Shown here: one piece after another, positions 51,304-60,629 of the stretch
How positions within the stretch are numbered: position 1 is the stretch's first letter
Layout: every line of letters begins with the position of its first letter
Assembly: GCA_024642215.1 (NCBI GenBank)
Contig: JAHEBO010000011.1
Location: forward strand, 5,616-69,615
Length of the DNA: 64,000 nt
Direction: 5' to 3'
Origin: Limnohabitans sp.
GTDB taxonomy: Bacteria; Pseudomonadota; Gammaproteobacteria; Burkholderiales; Burkholderiaceae_C
Made by a program: the position numbers and the translations under genes
Notes under the pieces: generated by a model
The model's database searches: none
Seen by the model: only the letters and a program-made list of their open reading frames with translations
What the model was told of the DNA's origin: nothing

Positions 51304-51364
51304 GGGAAATGAATGTAGCACAAGTTTTCTGCAGTTTTCTGACAAAAGCCGTCAGGACAAGCCC

Positions 51365-52825
51365 TTAAGCGGTGCCGCCCACCGTCAAACCTTCAATGCG
51401 CAGCGTGGGCTGGCCCACACCCACAGGCACGCTTTGCCCCTCTTTACCGCACACACCGACACCTGAATCCAGACGCATGTCGTTGCCAATCATGCTGACC
51501 TGTTTGAGGCACTCTGGGCCGCTGCCCACCAAGGTGGCACCCTTCACAGGGTATTGAATTTTGCCGTTTTCAACCCAATAAGCTTCGCTGGCCGAGAACA
51601 CAAATTTGCCGCTGGTGATGTCCACTTGGCCACCGCCAAAATTGGTGGCGTACAAGCCTTTCTTGATGCTGGCCACAATTTCCTCGGGCGCTTTGTCGCC
51701 GCCCAACATGTACGTGTTGGTCATGCGCGGCATGGGAATGTGCGCATAGCTTTCACGGCGGCCATTGCCAGTGGGCTTGACACCCATCAAGCGGGCATTC
51801 ATGGCGTCTTGGATGTAGCCCTTCAAAATGCCGTCTTCAATCAGCACATTGCGCTGGCTAGGGCAGCCTTCATCGTCCACATTCAAGGAGCCGCGGCGGT
51901 CAGAAATGGTGCCATCGTCTAAAACTGTGACGCCTTTGGCGGCCACGCGTTTGCCGATCATGCCGCTGAACGCACTGGAGCCTTTGCGATTGAAGTCGCC
52001 CTCCAAACCATGTCCAATGGCCTCGTGCAACAACACGCCTGGCCAGCCTGGACCCAAGACCACAGTCATCACGCCAGCCGGCGCTGGGCGTGCATCCAAA
52101 TTGGTGAGGGCCGCATGCACTGCGTCATCGACGTAAGCATTGACCATGGCGTCGTCGAAATAAGCCAAACCAAAGCGGCCGCCGCCGCCGCCACTGCCAA
52201 CTTCACGTCGACCGTTTTGCTCGGCAATGACTGTGACCGACAAACGCACCAAAGGGCGCACATCGGCGGCCAAGGTGCCATCGGCACGGGCCACCATGAC
52301 CACATCGTATTCACTGGCCAAGCCGGCCATCACTTGCACCACGCGGGGGTCTTTGGCGCGGGCCAATTGCTCGACCTTTTCCAGCAACTGCACCTTGTCT
52401 GTGCTGTTGAGCGTGCCCATGGGATCGAGTGAAGGATACAGCGAACGAATGCCCGCAATTTTGCGTGCGGGCACTTTGGCTTTTTTGTTTTGATGGGCTT
52501 GCGCAATGGCGCGCACTGTTTGGGCAGCGTCCATCAAAGAAGCCTCAGAAATGTCATCTGAATAGGCAAAGGCCGTTTTTTCACCGGCCACTGCTCGCAC
52601 GCCCACACCTTGGTCAATGCTGAAACTGCCTGTTTTGACGATGCCCTCTTCCAAGCTCCAGCCTTCGGCGCGGGTGTATTGAAAATACAAATCGGCGTCG
52701 TCCACTTTGTGCGCTTTGATGGCACTCAAAGCTTTGGCCAAGTGGGTTTCGTCCAAGCCGAAGGGCTCGAGCAACAATGACCTGGCCGTGGCCAAGCGTT
52801 CAATGGTAGGTTCGCGTGAAATCAT
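51365..52825 (-). CDS. tldD: TldD-family metalloprotease
   Basis: 486 residues from ATG 52825; a longer frame upstream has no support. The metal site HEAIGHGLEGDFNRKGSSAFSG (in part) has the HExxxH core of TldD. The C-terminal half matches the family (GGDKAPEEIVASIKKGLYATNFGGGQVD, in segments). With TldE/PmbA it degrades small unstructured peptides, as in microcin or CcdA processing. The partner gene is not in the window. Confidence 0.94.
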   Translation of the reverse strand: MISREPTIERLATARSLLLEPFGLDETHLAKALSAIKAHKVDDADLYFQYTRAEGWSLEEGIVKTGSFSIDQGVGVRAVAGEKTAFAYSDDISEASLMDAAQTVRAIAQAHQNKKAKVPARKIAGIRSLYPSLDPMGTLNSTDKVQLLEKVEQLARAKDPRVVQVMAGLASEYDVVMVARADGTLAADVRPLVRLSVTVIAEQNGRREVGSGGGGGRFGLAYFDDAMVNAYVDDAVHAALTNLDARPAPAGVMTVVLGPGWPGVLLHEAIGHGLEGDFNRKGSSAFSGMIGKRVAAKGVTVLDDGTISDRRGSLNVDDEGCPSQRNVLIEDGILKGYIQDAMNARLMGVKPTGNGRRESYAHIPMPRMTNTYMLGGDKAPEEIVASIKKGLYATNFGGGQVDITSGKFVFSASEAYWVENGKIQYPVKGATLVGSGPECLKQVSMIGNDMRLDSGVGVCGKEGQSVPVGVGQPTLRIEGLTVGGTA

Positions 52826-52848
52826 GCTGCCATTGTAGGCAAGCTCCG

Positions 52849-52880
52849 AAGGCCCTGCTGAACAGCGGACAGCAGGCCTT
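52849..52880. other. Hairpin between rodA and tldD
   Basis: AAGGCC-C-TGCTG (52849-52860, one bulged C) pairs with CAGCAGGCCTT (52870-52880) around a 9-base loop. A T-rich tract follows only on the plus strand, so for the minus-strand genes it is more likely a stability element than a terminator. Confidence 0.4.
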
Positions 52881-52895
52881 TCTTTTGAGCTGCGC

Positions 52896-54050
52896 TTAGG
52901 TTTGCACCAAGCGCTTGGCCTTGGCAATCGACATCAAAATACCCAAACCCAGCCCCAAGGTGACCATGGCCGTGCCGCCATAACTGATGAAGGGCAAAGG
53001 CACCCCCACCACGGGCAGGATGCCACTGACCATGCCCATGTTGACAAAGGCATAGGTGAAGAAAATCATGCTGACGCTACCGGCCAACAGGCGCGTGAAC
53101 AAAGAAGGCGCTTCCTTGGCAATCACCAAGCCGCGAAACACCAAAAAGAAAAAGCCGGTGATCAACAGGAGTGTGCCCAACAAACCAAACTCTTCAGAAA
53201 AAGCTGCAAATATAAAGTCGGTGGTGCGCTCGGGAATGAATTCCAAATGGGTTTGGGTGCCTTGCATAAAGCCCTTGCCCCAAAAGCCACCGGAACCAAT
53301 GGCAATCATGCCTTGAATGATGTGAAAGCCCTTGCCCAAAGGGTCTCGCGCGGGGTCGAGCAGGGTGCAAACGCGTTGCCGTTGGTACTCGTGCAGTACT
53401 TTCCAATCGACACCCTCGGCGCACAATTGCGCCTCAAAAGCCACCAGCAACATCAAGCCCATCAAACCCAGAAGAACGGGTGGCAAGATCAGACGCCAGC
53501 TTAAGCCTGCAAAAAACAGCACGGCCACACCTGTGCTCAGAACCAACAACGCCGTTCCCAAGTCGGGCTGCCGCATGATCAGCCCCACGGGCAGCATCAA
53601 CAAAAGGCCCGCCACGGCAAAGTCCAATGGTCGCAGTTGACCTTCGCGCTTTTGAAACCACCAAGACAACATCAGGGGCATGGCAATTTTGAGAATTTCG
53701 CTAGGCTGAATGACCACGCCCACATTGAGCCAACGCCTGGCACCCTTCTTGGTAATGCCAAAGATGGCCACGGCAATCAGCAGCAACACACCCACCGTGT
53801 AAATGGGCACGGCCAAGCTCATGAGCCGTTGTGGAGGGATTTGCGCCACGACAAACATGATGCTGCCCGCAATCAGCATGTTGCGACCATGGTCGACAAA
53901 GCGCGTGCCGTGGTCGTAGCCCGATGAATACATGATCAACATGCCCGCACAGGCCAGCACAAAGACCGCAAAGGCCAAAGGGCCGTCGAATCCTTCAAAC
54001 AAAAACAGGATGCGAGACGACCAGCTGGGTTTTTCAATGACACGGGACAT
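52896..54050 (-). CDS. rodA: Rod-shape SEDS glycosyltransferase RodA
   Basis: 384 residues with about ten membrane segments. The SEDS features RWLNVGVVIQPSEILKIAMPL, MRQPDLGTALLVLSTG and PFISYGGTAMVTLGLGLGILM (seen in pieces) are all present. RodA polymerises lipid II for lateral wall growth with PBP2. The usual partner genes mreBCD and mrdA are not adjacent in this window: the upstream neighbour is a divergent RNase gene. Confidence 0.95.
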   Translation of the reverse strand: MSRVIEKPSWSSRILFLFEGFDGPLAFAVFVLACAGMLIMYSSGYDHGTRFVDHGRNMLIAGSIMFVVAQIPPQRLMSLAVPIYTVGVLLLIAVAIFGITKKGARRWLNVGVVIQPSEILKIAMPLMLSWWFQKREGQLRPLDFAVAGLLLMLPVGLIMRQPDLGTALLVLSTGVAVLFFAGLSWRLILPPVLLGLMGLMLLVAFEAQLCAEGVDWKVLHEYQRQRVCTLLDPARDPLGKGFHIIQGMIAIGSGGFWGKGFMQGTQTHLEFIPERTTDFIFAAFSEEFGLLGTLLLITGFFFLVFRGLVIAKEAPSLFTRLLAGSVSMIFFTYAFVNMGMVSGILPVVGVPLPFISYGGTAMVTLGLGLGILMSIAKAKRLVQT

Positions 54051-54141
54051 GGCCGAATTATCCTTTGCTTCAGCAGAATTATGGGCTTGCCCCCTAAATT
54101 TGAACTGCTTCTAAGCTGCCCAAGGGCCTGCGCATGGGACA

Positions 54142-56220
54142 ATGATGCCCATGTTTTTATTGTTTGAAGAAGCTGGCAAATTTGTTGCCGGACGCGTCTT
54201 GTCAGAGGCCGAGGCCTCGGTGCAAGTGGAATTGGACAGCGGCAAGCGGGTCAAGGTCAAGGGCGCCAATGTGCTTTTGAAATTTGACAAACCTGCACCG
54301 GCCCAATTGCTGGCAGACGCGGCCACCATCAGCCAAAGCATTGAGCTTGACTTGGCATGGGAATTTGCGCCCGACACCGAGTTCGGCTTTGCCGATGTGG
54401 CGCGTGAATATTTCAATGCCGATGCCACCACCACGCAACAAGTCGGCGCACTCATTCGCCTCTACGAAGCACCCCATTACTTTCGGCGTGCTGGCAAGGG
54501 CCGTTTTAAAAAGGCCTCGGCCGAAACGGTGCAGTTGGCGTTGGCTGGCATCGAGAAGAAAAAACAAATTCAAGCGCAAATTGAAAGCTGGTCGCACGAC
54601 TTGATGGCGGGTCAATGCCCAGCTCCCATCAAAGAGCAGCTCTACAAAATTTTGTTCCGCCCCGACAAAAACGCCCCTGAATACAAAGCAGTGGTCGAGG
54701 CCAGCCGTGCCAGTCAAACAGCGCCACTCACCTTGCTGCAAACTGCAGGTGCCATCGCCAGCGCATATGACTTTCACTGGCAGCGTTTTTTGTTTGACAA
54801 CTTTCCCAAGGGTACAGGCTTTCCAAAATTGGACGCTCCTGCCATTGCGCAAGAATTGCCTTTGGCCACGGTACAAGCCTATTCCATCGACGATTCGCAA
54901 ACCACCGAAATCGACGATGCCTTGTCTTTGCAAGGTCTGGGCTCAGGCACCGTGGTGGTGGGCATCCACATTGCAGCGCCTGGCTTGGCCATCGAGCCCA
55001 ACAGCGCCATCGACAACGTGGGCCGCAACCGTTTGTCCACGGTGTACATGCCTGGCTACAAAATCACCATGTTGCCCGACGATGTGGTGCAAAGCTACAC
55101 CTTGGCCGAAGGTCAGGCGTGCCCAGCCGTGTCGCTTTATGTGACGTTTGACGAAGCCACCCTCAGCATTCAGCACAGCGAAACCAAACTGGAGCGCGTG
55201 CCCATCCGTGCCAACTTGCGCCATGATCAGCTTGATCAGTGGGTCACCCAAGCTTGGCTTGAAGACGCTGCGCCTGTGGCGCGCGAAGGTGAACCGCAAC
55301 TGCCGATTGCGCAAAGCGAATTGGCATTTTTCTGGCGCTTGGCGCAACACCTCAAAGCGGGCCGCGAAGTGGTGCGCGGCAAGCCCGAGAATTTCAACCG
55401 CCCCGACTACAACTTTCGCTTGGCGCGCGACAACAAAGACACGCCACCCAGCGGTCAAGAGACCGTGCAAATTTCGGTGCGCCAACGTGGCGCCCCACTC
55501 GACTTGATCGTGGCCGAAGCCATGATCTTGGCCAACAGCACCTGGGGCCAATGGCTGGCCAGTTTGGGCGTGCCGGCCATCTACCGCAGCCAAGCCAGCA
55601 TGGCGCCTGGCGTCAAAGTGCGCATGGGCACCAAGGCCTTGCCGCATGCAGGCATTGGCGTACCGGCCTATGCATGGAGCACCTCACCGCTTCGTCGCTA
55701 CACCGACTTGGTCAACCAATGGCAAATCATTGCCTGTGCCAAACATGGTGCCACAGCGGCGTTGGCCGCACCGTTCAAGCCCAAAGATGCGCAACTTTTT
55801 GCCATCATCAGCGCGTTTGATGCGGCCTACACGGCTTACAACGGCTACCAGTCGGGCATGGAACGTTTCTGGACTTTGCAGTATTTGAAACAAGAAAAAA
55901 TCACCGAAGTGGTGGCCAGTTTGGTCAAAGAAATGGCGGGTGGCAGCTGGTTGGTTCGCGCCGACAGCCTGCCCCTGATGCTGACGGTCATGGGAGCCGC
56001 AGGTTTGACGCGCGGCGACAAGGTCAAAGTGCAATTGGGCGAGATCGATGCCATGGCACTGGATGTCAGCGGCACGGTCATTGAAAAAATCATCACCGAA
56101 CAAACTGAAGTCGATGCCCATGCAGAAGGCATGGAAGAGTCTTTGGAGGACTTGGAAGATGCGGCCACGGGGCCCATTGCCATCGCCATGAACGTGAACG
56201 AGGCACCTGCCGAAGAATAA
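54142..56220 (+). CDS. RNase II/R-family exoribonuclease (RNB domain)
   Basis: 692 residues. The RNB domain starts near residue 250 with AYSIDDSQTTEIDDALSLQ, which carries the catalytic Asp residues, and continues through NRLSTVYMPGYKITMLPDDVVQ and AMILANSTWGQWLA. The C-terminal STSPLRRYTDLVNQWQ motif is intact. It is a processive 3'-5' RNase, closer to RNase II in length than to RNase R and without a basic tail. It heads a plus-strand operon with the TonB-like gene, aroE, mtgA and ruvC. Confidence 0.93.
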   Translation: MMPMFLLFEEAGKFVAGRVLSEAEASVQVELDSGKRVKVKGANVLLKFDKPAPAQLLADAATISQSIELDLAWEFAPDTEFGFADVAREYFNADATTTQQVGALIRLYEAPHYFRRAGKGRFKKASAETVQLALAGIEKKKQIQAQIESWSHDLMAGQCPAPIKEQLYKILFRPDKNAPEYKAVVEASRASQTAPLTLLQTAGAIASAYDFHWQRFLFDNFPKGTGFPKLDAPAIAQELPLATVQAYSIDDSQTTEIDDALSLQGLGSGTVVVGIHIAAPGLAIEPNSAIDNVGRNRLSTVYMPGYKITMLPDDVVQSYTLAEGQACPAVSLYVTFDEATLSIQHSETKLERVPIRANLRHDQLDQWVTQAWLEDAAPVAREGEPQLPIAQSELAFFWRLAQHLKAGREVVRGKPENFNRPDYNFRLARDNKDTPPSGQETVQISVRQRGAPLDLIVAEAMILANSTWGQWLASLGVPAIYRSQASMAPGVKVRMGTKALPHAGIGVPAYAWSTSPLRRYTDLVNQWQIIACAKHGATAALAAPFKPKDAQLFAIISAFDAAYTAYNGYQSGMERFWTLQYLKQEKITEVVASLVKEMAGGSWLVRADSLPLMLTVMGAAGLTRGDKVKVQLGEIDAMALDVSGTVIEKIITEQTEVDAHAEGMEESLEDLEDAATGPIAIAMNVNEAPAEE

Positions 56221-56225
56221 GCGCC

Positions 56226-57152
56226 ATGTCGACGTCTGCCTCGCCATTTTCTGCAATTACTACGCACCGCACGCTGCTCTGGGCCTTGGGTGTTTCGGTG
56301 CTGGTGCATGTGGGCTTGCTCACCTTGAAATGGGTGGCGCCCGCCACCTTTGATCGTATTTTTGAAACCAACACCTTGGAAGTGGTGCTGGTCAACTCAC
56401 GCAGCACCAACGCCCCCGATGCGCCGCTGGCATTGGCCCAGGTCAATTTGGCGGGTGGCGGTCAAGTGCCAGGCACCACACTGCAGAGCAGTCCTTTCAA
56501 CGCCAACTTGCAAGATCAAAATGGCCAAGAACTGCAGCAAGTTGAGAAAAAAATCGAGACACTTAAAAGCGAACAAATGCGGTTGATTGAACAACTCAAG
56601 CAAGAGTTGTCGCAACTCAACAGCCAAGCGCCCACCTCGGCAAGTGATGGCAAAGCAGACGCCTTGAACGAACGCAAACATCAACTCTCAAGCCAGTTGG
56701 CGCAAATTGAGAAGCAATCCCAGGCCTTGCAAGGCGGCCCCAAAAAACGCTACATCGGTCCGGCCACGCAAGAAGTTTCATTTGCGCGTTACTACGACAA
56801 AATGCGCCGCACCATCGAGCTCACAGGTACCGAAAACTTTCCGCAAGCGGGTGGTGAAAAACTCTATGGCAGCCTCACCATGGTGATCACCCTAGACGCC
56901 AAAGGTCGCGTGCTTGAAACCGAAATTGCCAGCGCATCTGGCAAACCCATATTGGACAAACGGGCCCAGGCCATTGTGCGCGGCGCCTCACCCTTTGATG
57001 CTTTCACGCCAGAGATGAAACGCCAAGCCGACCAACTGGTGGTGGTCTCTCGCTTTCACTTTGCGCGTGATGAAACATTAGAAACTCACATGTTGGCACC
57101 GCAAGCCAATGGCCCCGCACCTCGCTCGATGCCAGCGCAGCGAACCCCTTAA
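56226..57152 (+). CDS. TonB-family energy transducer-like protein
   Basis: 308 residues; the ATG follows the RNase stop by 5 bases. A single N-terminal membrane helix (LLWALGVSVLVHVGLLTLKW) is followed by a periplasmic region with a coiled coil at about residues 97-165 (ELQQVEKKIETLKSEQ...). A C-terminal TonB domain follows (LYGSLTMVITLDAKGRVLETEIASASGKPILD, in part). It lacks the Pro-rich spacer of classical TonB; the coiled coil may replace it in spanning the periplasm. No exbBD genes are adjacent. Confidence 0.82.
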   Translation: MSTSASPFSAITTHRTLLWALGVSVLVHVGLLTLKWVAPATFDRIFETNTLEVVLVNSRSTNAPDAPLALAQVNLAGGGQVPGTTLQSSPFNANLQDQNGQELQQVEKKIETLKSEQMRLIEQLKQELSQLNSQAPTSASDGKADALNERKHQLSSQLAQIEKQSQALQGGPKKRYIGPATQEVSFARYYDKMRRTIELTGTENFPQAGGEKLYGSLTMVITLDAKGRVLETEIASASGKPILDKRAQAIVRGASPFDAFTPEMKRQADQLVVVSRFHFARDETLETHMLAPQANGPAPRSMPAQRTP

Positions 57153-57176
57153 CGGCAACCAACTCGGACCCTTTGC

Positions 57177-58019
57177 ATGGACTCTTACTGCGTTTTTGGT
57201 CACCCCATTGAACACAGCAAATCGCCGTGGATACACGCGCGCTTTGCACAACTGTCCGGTCAAACACTGCAGTACCACAAGACTTTGGTGCCACTCGATG
57301 GTTTTGCCAGCACGGTGCATGCATACCATGCCCAAGGTGGCAAAGGCTGCAATGTGACACTGCCTTTTAAAACAGAAGCGGCTGCATTGGCCACCCGTTG
57401 CAGTCCCCGTGTGCGCTTGGCCCAAGCCTGCAACACCTTGAAGTTTGATGGCGAAGATATCTTCGGTGAGAACACCGACGGTTTGGGCTTGGTCACTGAT
57501 TTGGTTCACAACGCAGCTTGTCGCCTTCAAGGCAAAAGCGTGTTGCTGATTGGCGCAGGCGGTGCAGCAGCCGGTGTCTTGGGCCCCTTACTGTCTGAAA
57601 AACCTCGCAGCATTTGGGTGGTCAATCGCACCCTCGACAAGGCCACGCAGTTGGTACACCGACACGCCGAATTAGCCCTTGCAGAAGGCGTTGATTGCCA
57701 AGCTTTTGGTTTGCAACATGACGCAGTCCTTGGCCAATCATTTGAGGTGGTCATCAACGCCTCCAGCAGCAGCTTGCACCAAGGCGAATTGCCTGTCCCC
57801 GCCAGTGTGCTCAGCCCGCACGGCATGGCATGCGATTTGATGTACGGCCCTGCCGCTCAGCACTTCATGCAATGGGCCACAGCGCATGGCGCAGTGGCGC
57901 GCGACGGACTTGGCATGCTGGTGGAGCAAGCGGCTGAGTCTTTTTATTTGTGGCGCGGCGTACGCCCACCTACTGCGCCAGTGTTAGCCGAATTGCGTAC
58001 CTTGTTGGCGCAAGGCTAG
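57177..58019 (+). CDS. aroE: Shikimate dehydrogenase
   Basis: 280 residues. The shikimate-binding SKSPWIHARFA, catalytic-Lys NVTLPFK and NTDGLG motifs are intact, followed by the NADP-binding GAGGAAAGVLGPLL and VVNRTLDKA. It reduces 3-dehydroshikimate in the pathway that aroG starts. Typical length; co-directional with the TonB-like and mtgA genes. Confidence 0.96.
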   Translation: MDSYCVFGHPIEHSKSPWIHARFAQLSGQTLQYHKTLVPLDGFASTVHAYHAQGGKGCNVTLPFKTEAAALATRCSPRVRLAQACNTLKFDGEDIFGENTDGLGLVTDLVHNAACRLQGKSVLLIGAGGAAAGVLGPLLSEKPRSIWVVNRTLDKATQLVHRHAELALAEGVDCQAFGLQHDAVLGQSFEVVINASSSSLHQGELPVPASVLSPHGMACDLMYGPAAQHFMQWATAHGAVARDGLGMLVEQAAESFYLWRGVRPPTAPVLAELRTLLAQG

Positions 58020-58053
58020 TCAAGCCGCTACAAGATTTGTACACTGCCCCTCC

Positions 58054-58800
58054 ATGCGCAACGCACTCTACGCACTCAAACAGTGGCTGATGTTGGTATT
58101 GGCCGGCCTGGTTTTGTTGCAATTGTTTTGGGTAGGCCGCATCGCCTTCATGGCTGTGGTCGATCCATCCTCCACCGCTTTTGAACGCTCGCAAGCCTGG
58201 CAAATTGTCAGCAGCCAAGGCCATTTGAAGTGGCGCCAAACATGGGCTCCGTCAGATCAAATTGCCAAATCGCTCAAGCGTGCTGTGCTGGCCTCCGAAG
58301 ACAGTGCGTTCACCAGCCACAACGGCGTTTGGTGGGATGCCATCGAAAAAGCTTGGAACAAAAATGCCCAAGCACAAGCCAAAGTGGAAGCCCAGTCTTC
58401 TCAAAAGAAAAATGGCAAAGTGGTGGCGCCAAAAATTGTGGGAGGCTCGACCATCACGCAGCAATTGGCCAAAAACCTTTTGCTCAGTGGCGAGCGCACC
58501 CTCATTCGCAAAGGCCAAGAATGGGTGATCACAGTGGCATTGGAAACATTTTTGTCTAAAAAGAAAATCCTCACGCTGTATCTCAACCACGTGGAGTGGG
58601 GCAATGGCGTGTTTGGTGCAGAGGCAGCAGCGCGGCATTATTTTCAGAAACCTGCGAGCCAACTCACAGAATGGGAGGCTGCGCGTTTGGCGGTGATGTT
58701 GCCTAGGCCGCGTTATTTTGAAAAACTGCCGCAATCGGTTTACCTCAGCGACCGTGCGCAAACCATCCTGGCGCGCATGAACGATGTGGCCCTGCCCTAA
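58054..58800 (+). CDS. mtgA: Monofunctional peptidoglycan glycosyltransferase MtgA
   Basis: 248 residues. One N-terminal membrane helix (LMLVLAGLVLLQLFWVG) is followed by the GT51 domain: catalytic Glu in LASEDSAFTSHNGVWWDAI, then GGSTITQQLAKNLLLSGERT (the second motif) and LNHVEWGNGVFGAEAAARHYF. It polymerises lipid II without a transpeptidase domain. A Lys/Gln-rich insertion (KNAQAQAKVEAQSSQKKNGK) near residue 110 is longer than usual. Confidence 0.95.
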   Translation: MRNALYALKQWLMLVLAGLVLLQLFWVGRIAFMAVVDPSSTAFERSQAWQIVSSQGHLKWRQTWAPSDQIAKSLKRAVLASEDSAFTSHNGVWWDAIEKAWNKNAQAQAKVEAQSSQKKNGKVVAPKIVGGSTITQQLAKNLLLSGERTLIRKGQEWVITVALETFLSKKKILTLYLNHVEWGNGVFGAEAAARHYFQKPASQLTEWEAARLAVMLPRPRYFEKLPQSVYLSDRAQTILARMNDVALP

Positions 58801-58821
58801 CGCACCAAGGAACACGCACGC

Positions 58822-59370
58822 ATGAGAATTCTTGGCATTGACCCTGGCCTCCAAACCACTGGCTTTGGGGTGATTGACGTGGAGGGCTCCAAGCTGACCT
58901 ACGTGGCCAGTGGTGTCATTCGCACCGACAAAGTTCAACAAGGCAACTTGCCCAATCGACTGAAAGTCATCTACGACGGAATTGTTGAAATCAACCAACG
59001 CTATCAGCCCAACTCGGCCTCGGTTGAGATTGTGTTTGTGAACGTCAACCCACAGGCCACGTTGCTGTTGGGCCAGGCACGTGGCTGTTGTGTCACAGCC
59101 TTGGTCACCTGCAATTTACCCGTGGCAGAGTACACCGCTTTGCAAATGAAGAAGGCCATCACGGGTCATGGCCGTGCAGCCAAGTCACAAATTCAGGAAA
59201 TGGTGAAGCGCATGCTGAAGTTGCCTTCTGTACCTGGGCCGGATGCGGCAGATGCTTTGGGTTTGGCCATCACGCATGCACATGCCAGCCCCTCCATGAA
59301 CAAGTTAGCAGCCTTGGATGTGCTCAATCGCAAAACGCATGGCATGTACCGCGACGGGCGCAGCCACTGA
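58822..59370 (+). CDS. ruvC: Holliday junction resolvase RuvC
   Basis: 182 residues. Active-site acids are in [14 protein letters not shown] (Asp), [24 protein letters not shown] (Glu) and [16 protein letters not shown] (two Asp). It cuts Holliday junctions with RuvAB, whose genes are not in the window. It ends the plus-strand run; the next gene is convergent. Confidence 0.96.
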   Translation: MRILGIDPGLQTTGFGVIDVEGSKLTYVASGVIRTDKVQQGNLPNRLKVIYDGIVEINQRYQPNSASVEIVFVNVNPQATLLLGQARGCCVTALVTCNLPVAEYTALQMKKAITGHGRAAKSQIQEMVKRMLKLPSVPGPDAADALGLAITHAHASPSMNKLAALDVLNRKTHGMYRDGRSH

Positions 59371-59381
59371 GCAGGTCAGTG

Positions 59382-60620
59382 CTAGCCGTTTGACTTGGGC
59401 AAGACCATGCGGTCGCGCTTGGCCAAGTCAGGAAAAACTTTAACGGCCGCCAATGCCACGCCCACCGTGGCCAAGCCACCAAAAATAACGGAGCCCACAG
59501 GGCCCCACATCGCGGCAGTGGTACCTGATTCAAACTCACCCAATTGGTTGGACGCGCCAATGAAAATGGAATTGACAGCCGCCACACGGCCCCGCATGTC
59601 GTCGGGGGTTTCCAATTGCAACAAGGTCAGGCGTGTGACCACACTCACGTTGTCGGCCGCACCTGCCACCATCAAAGCGGCCATAGACAAAACAAAGTTC
59701 GTAGAAATGCCAAAGACAAAATTGGCCAAGCCAAACACCGCAACGGCAATCAGCATCCAACGGCCGACACGGCGCTCGATGGGCCACTGTGTCAGGACTA
59801 CCGCCATGAGCAGCGCGCCCACAGCAGGCGACGATCGCAAAAGTCCCAAGCCTTCAGGACCCGTGTGCAAAATGTCTTTGGCGTAAATGGGCAGCAAGGC
59901 CGTGACACCCCCCAACAGTACCGCAAACAAATCCAAGGCAATGGCGCCCAACAAAACTTTGTGATGCCACACAAAGTGAGCACCTGCCAACACGCTGCGC
60001 AAATCAGCCGCTGCTTTGGAAGGCTTGTGTTCGTAACGAACAGACAAGGCCAGTAAGAAGGCAATGAACAAAAATGCCGCGCAAGTGGCATACACCGCGT
60101 TCACATGCAAAGCATACAAAACACCGCCCAATGCTGGGCCACCAATGACCGCGGTCTGAACACCTGTGGAGCTTAAAGCCACCGCGCGTTGCAGCAAGTG
60201 ACTGGGCACCAAGTGCGGTGTGAGCGCTTGTTGCGTGGGCATTTGGAAGGCGCGCACCATGCCTAACACGGCGGAGATGAACAGCACCAACTCGCGCGTC
60301 ACTTGATTGGCAGAAGTGCTCCACACCAAGAGGCCCGCCACTGCGGTTTGAATCAACATGCAGGTGGCATAAATGTGCACTTTGTGAACTCTGTCCACAA
60401 TTTGTCCAGCAGGCAGTGTGAGGATGAGCGCTGGCACAAACTGAAACAAGCCCACCAATCCTAAATCCCACGCACTGCCGGTAATTTCATACATGTGCCA
60501 AGCCAAAGCCACCATCAACATTTGGGTGGCCAAGATACCCGCCAAACGCGCCAACCAAAACCGCAAGAAGGGTTGGTGGGACAGCAAATCTCTCAGAGAC
60601 GACTGGGCAGCGGTGTTCAT
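59382..60620 (-). CDS. MFS transporter (MFS_3/EntS-like exporter)
   Basis: 412 residues with about twelve hydrophobic segments. FLRFWLARLAGILATQMLMVALAWHMYEITGS (in part) is the characteristic start of the EntS/MFS_3 group, and the central loop after helix six is short. Members export siderophores or drugs, but most are uncharacterised. The gene is convergent with ruvC and lies 9 bases after lpxC, so it may be read from the lpxC promoter. Confidence 0.85.
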   Translation of the reverse strand: MNTAAQSSLRDLLSHQPFLRFWLARLAGILATQMLMVALAWHMYEITGSAWDLGLVGLFQFVPALILTLPAGQIVDRVHKVHIYATCMLIQTAVAGLLVWSTSANQVTRELVLFISAVLGMVRAFQMPTQQALTPHLVPSHLLQRAVALSSTGVQTAVIGGPALGGVLYALHVNAVYATCAAFLFIAFLLALSVRYEHKPSKAAADLRSVLAGAHFVWHHKVLLGAIALDLFAVLLGGVTALLPIYAKDILHTGPEGLGLLRSSPAVGALLMAVVLTQWPIERRVGRWMLIAVAVFGLANFVFGISTNFVLSMAALMVAGAADNVSVVTRLTLLQLETPDDMRGRVAAVNSIFIGASNQLGEFESGTTAAMWGPVGSVIFGGLATVGVALAAVKVFPDLAKRDRMVLPKSNG

Positions 60621-60629
60621 GAACAGGCT

